Translations under genes and position numbers: made by a program
Shown: in pieces, positions 63,640-64,000 of the stretch
Numbering within the stretch: the first letter of the stretch is position 1
Layout: each line of letters opens with the position of its first letter
Notes under the pieces: model-generated
Databases searched by the model: none
Seen by the model: the letters and a program-made list of their open reading frames with translations, nothing else
What the model was told of the DNA's origin: nothing
Assembly (NCBI RefSeq): GCF_040054535.1
Contig: NC_090780.1
Coordinates: 668,501-732,500, forward strand
Direction: 5' to 3'
Source of the DNA: Antennarius striatus
Lineage: Eukaryota > Chordata > Actinopteri > Lophiiformes > Antennariidae
DNA: 64,000 nt

Positions 63640-64000
63640 GTTAAATAACTGAATTTCTGACTGATTCTAGTTCCAAACATTACAGTTAGACAGAAAAAAC
63701 ATGTTTGTTTGTTTGTTTCTCTGTTCTAACATAAATCCTTTTCATTTGTCAGGTTATTAAACCCACAGAACTCCATCAATCAAGGATCAAACTATCAATC
63801 AATAAAGAAAAATAACATCAGACACAAGTTAGCACGTTAACTTTGGTCAGCGTGGTGTCGTAGATGCTGGACGGCGTCTCTCAGGCAGACGACCACCTGA
63901 ACTCACCTCCTTCTGTCTGTTAGGGGCCGTTACCGTGGTGACCAACAGGTACTCCCAGCTGCACCACAGACTCAAGCATTTCAGGAGAACCTGTCGTATT
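63640..64000. other. Right edge of window, no supported gene
   Basis: After the 64-bp array the sequence is ordinary. A possible acceptor (TTCTGTCTGTTAG) near 63921 precedes an open plus frame to the end of the window; see findings. Confidence 0.35.

Overview
The window is animal nuclear DNA, almost certainly from a spiny-rayed (teleost) fish. The support is threefold: genes split by GT-AG introns with vertebrate protein families, a dense load of dinucleotide and tetranucleotide microsatellites and minisatellites, and retroelements of types common in fish (an L2/Maui-like LINE with a TGATTC-repeat tail, Expander-like RTE LINEs, Ty3/gypsy, hAT and Tc/mariner debris). No rRNA, tRNA or bacterial-type feature was recognised.

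Layout. Positions 1-29 kb hold no host gene that I can support. They contain an internally deleted L2 LINE (1-1293), two related RTE LINEs (1992-3107, 5'-truncated; 8640-11746, full length with an 18-bp target-site duplication), inverted pieces of a Ty3/gypsy pol gene (3290-4580), an 8-bp-unit satellite (14072-15548), very G-rich tracts (15.7-16.6 kb) and a 34-bp-unit minisatellite (18271-20134).

Genes. Four protein-coding loci occupy 29-62 kb. dhrs3 (minus strand, 29709-35974) is complete: six coding exons join without a frame break into 302 codons, the length of the human protein. An aadacl4-like gene (plus, 38170-40740) has four exons encoding 416 aa, but its alpha/beta-hydrolase nucleophile serine is replaced by glycine. 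klhdc7a (minus, 45240-47450) is a single-exon 736-aa membrane-anchored kelch protein. The last four coding exons of igsf21 (minus, 50677-62040) are present; its N-terminal exons lie beyond the right edge.

Context. In humans all four families map to chromosome 1p36, as two separate blocks: DHRS3-AADACL4 (divergent) and IGSF21-KLHDC7A (same strand). Here the blocks abut, with each block's internal order and orientation kept. The genes do not form one pathway. Dhrs3 reduces retinaldehyde and is a known retinoic-acid feedback gene; a perfect DR5-type retinoic acid response element lies in its first intron (35675-35691). The aadacl4-like protein is an ER-type serine-hydrolase homologue that may be catalytically dead. 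Igsf21 is a GPI-anchored synaptic adhesion protein. I found no clearly new multi-gene system. The most useful leads are the Ser-to-Gly change, the DR5 element, a nested transposon at 52.6-53.4 kb, and the shared lesions of the two RTE copies.
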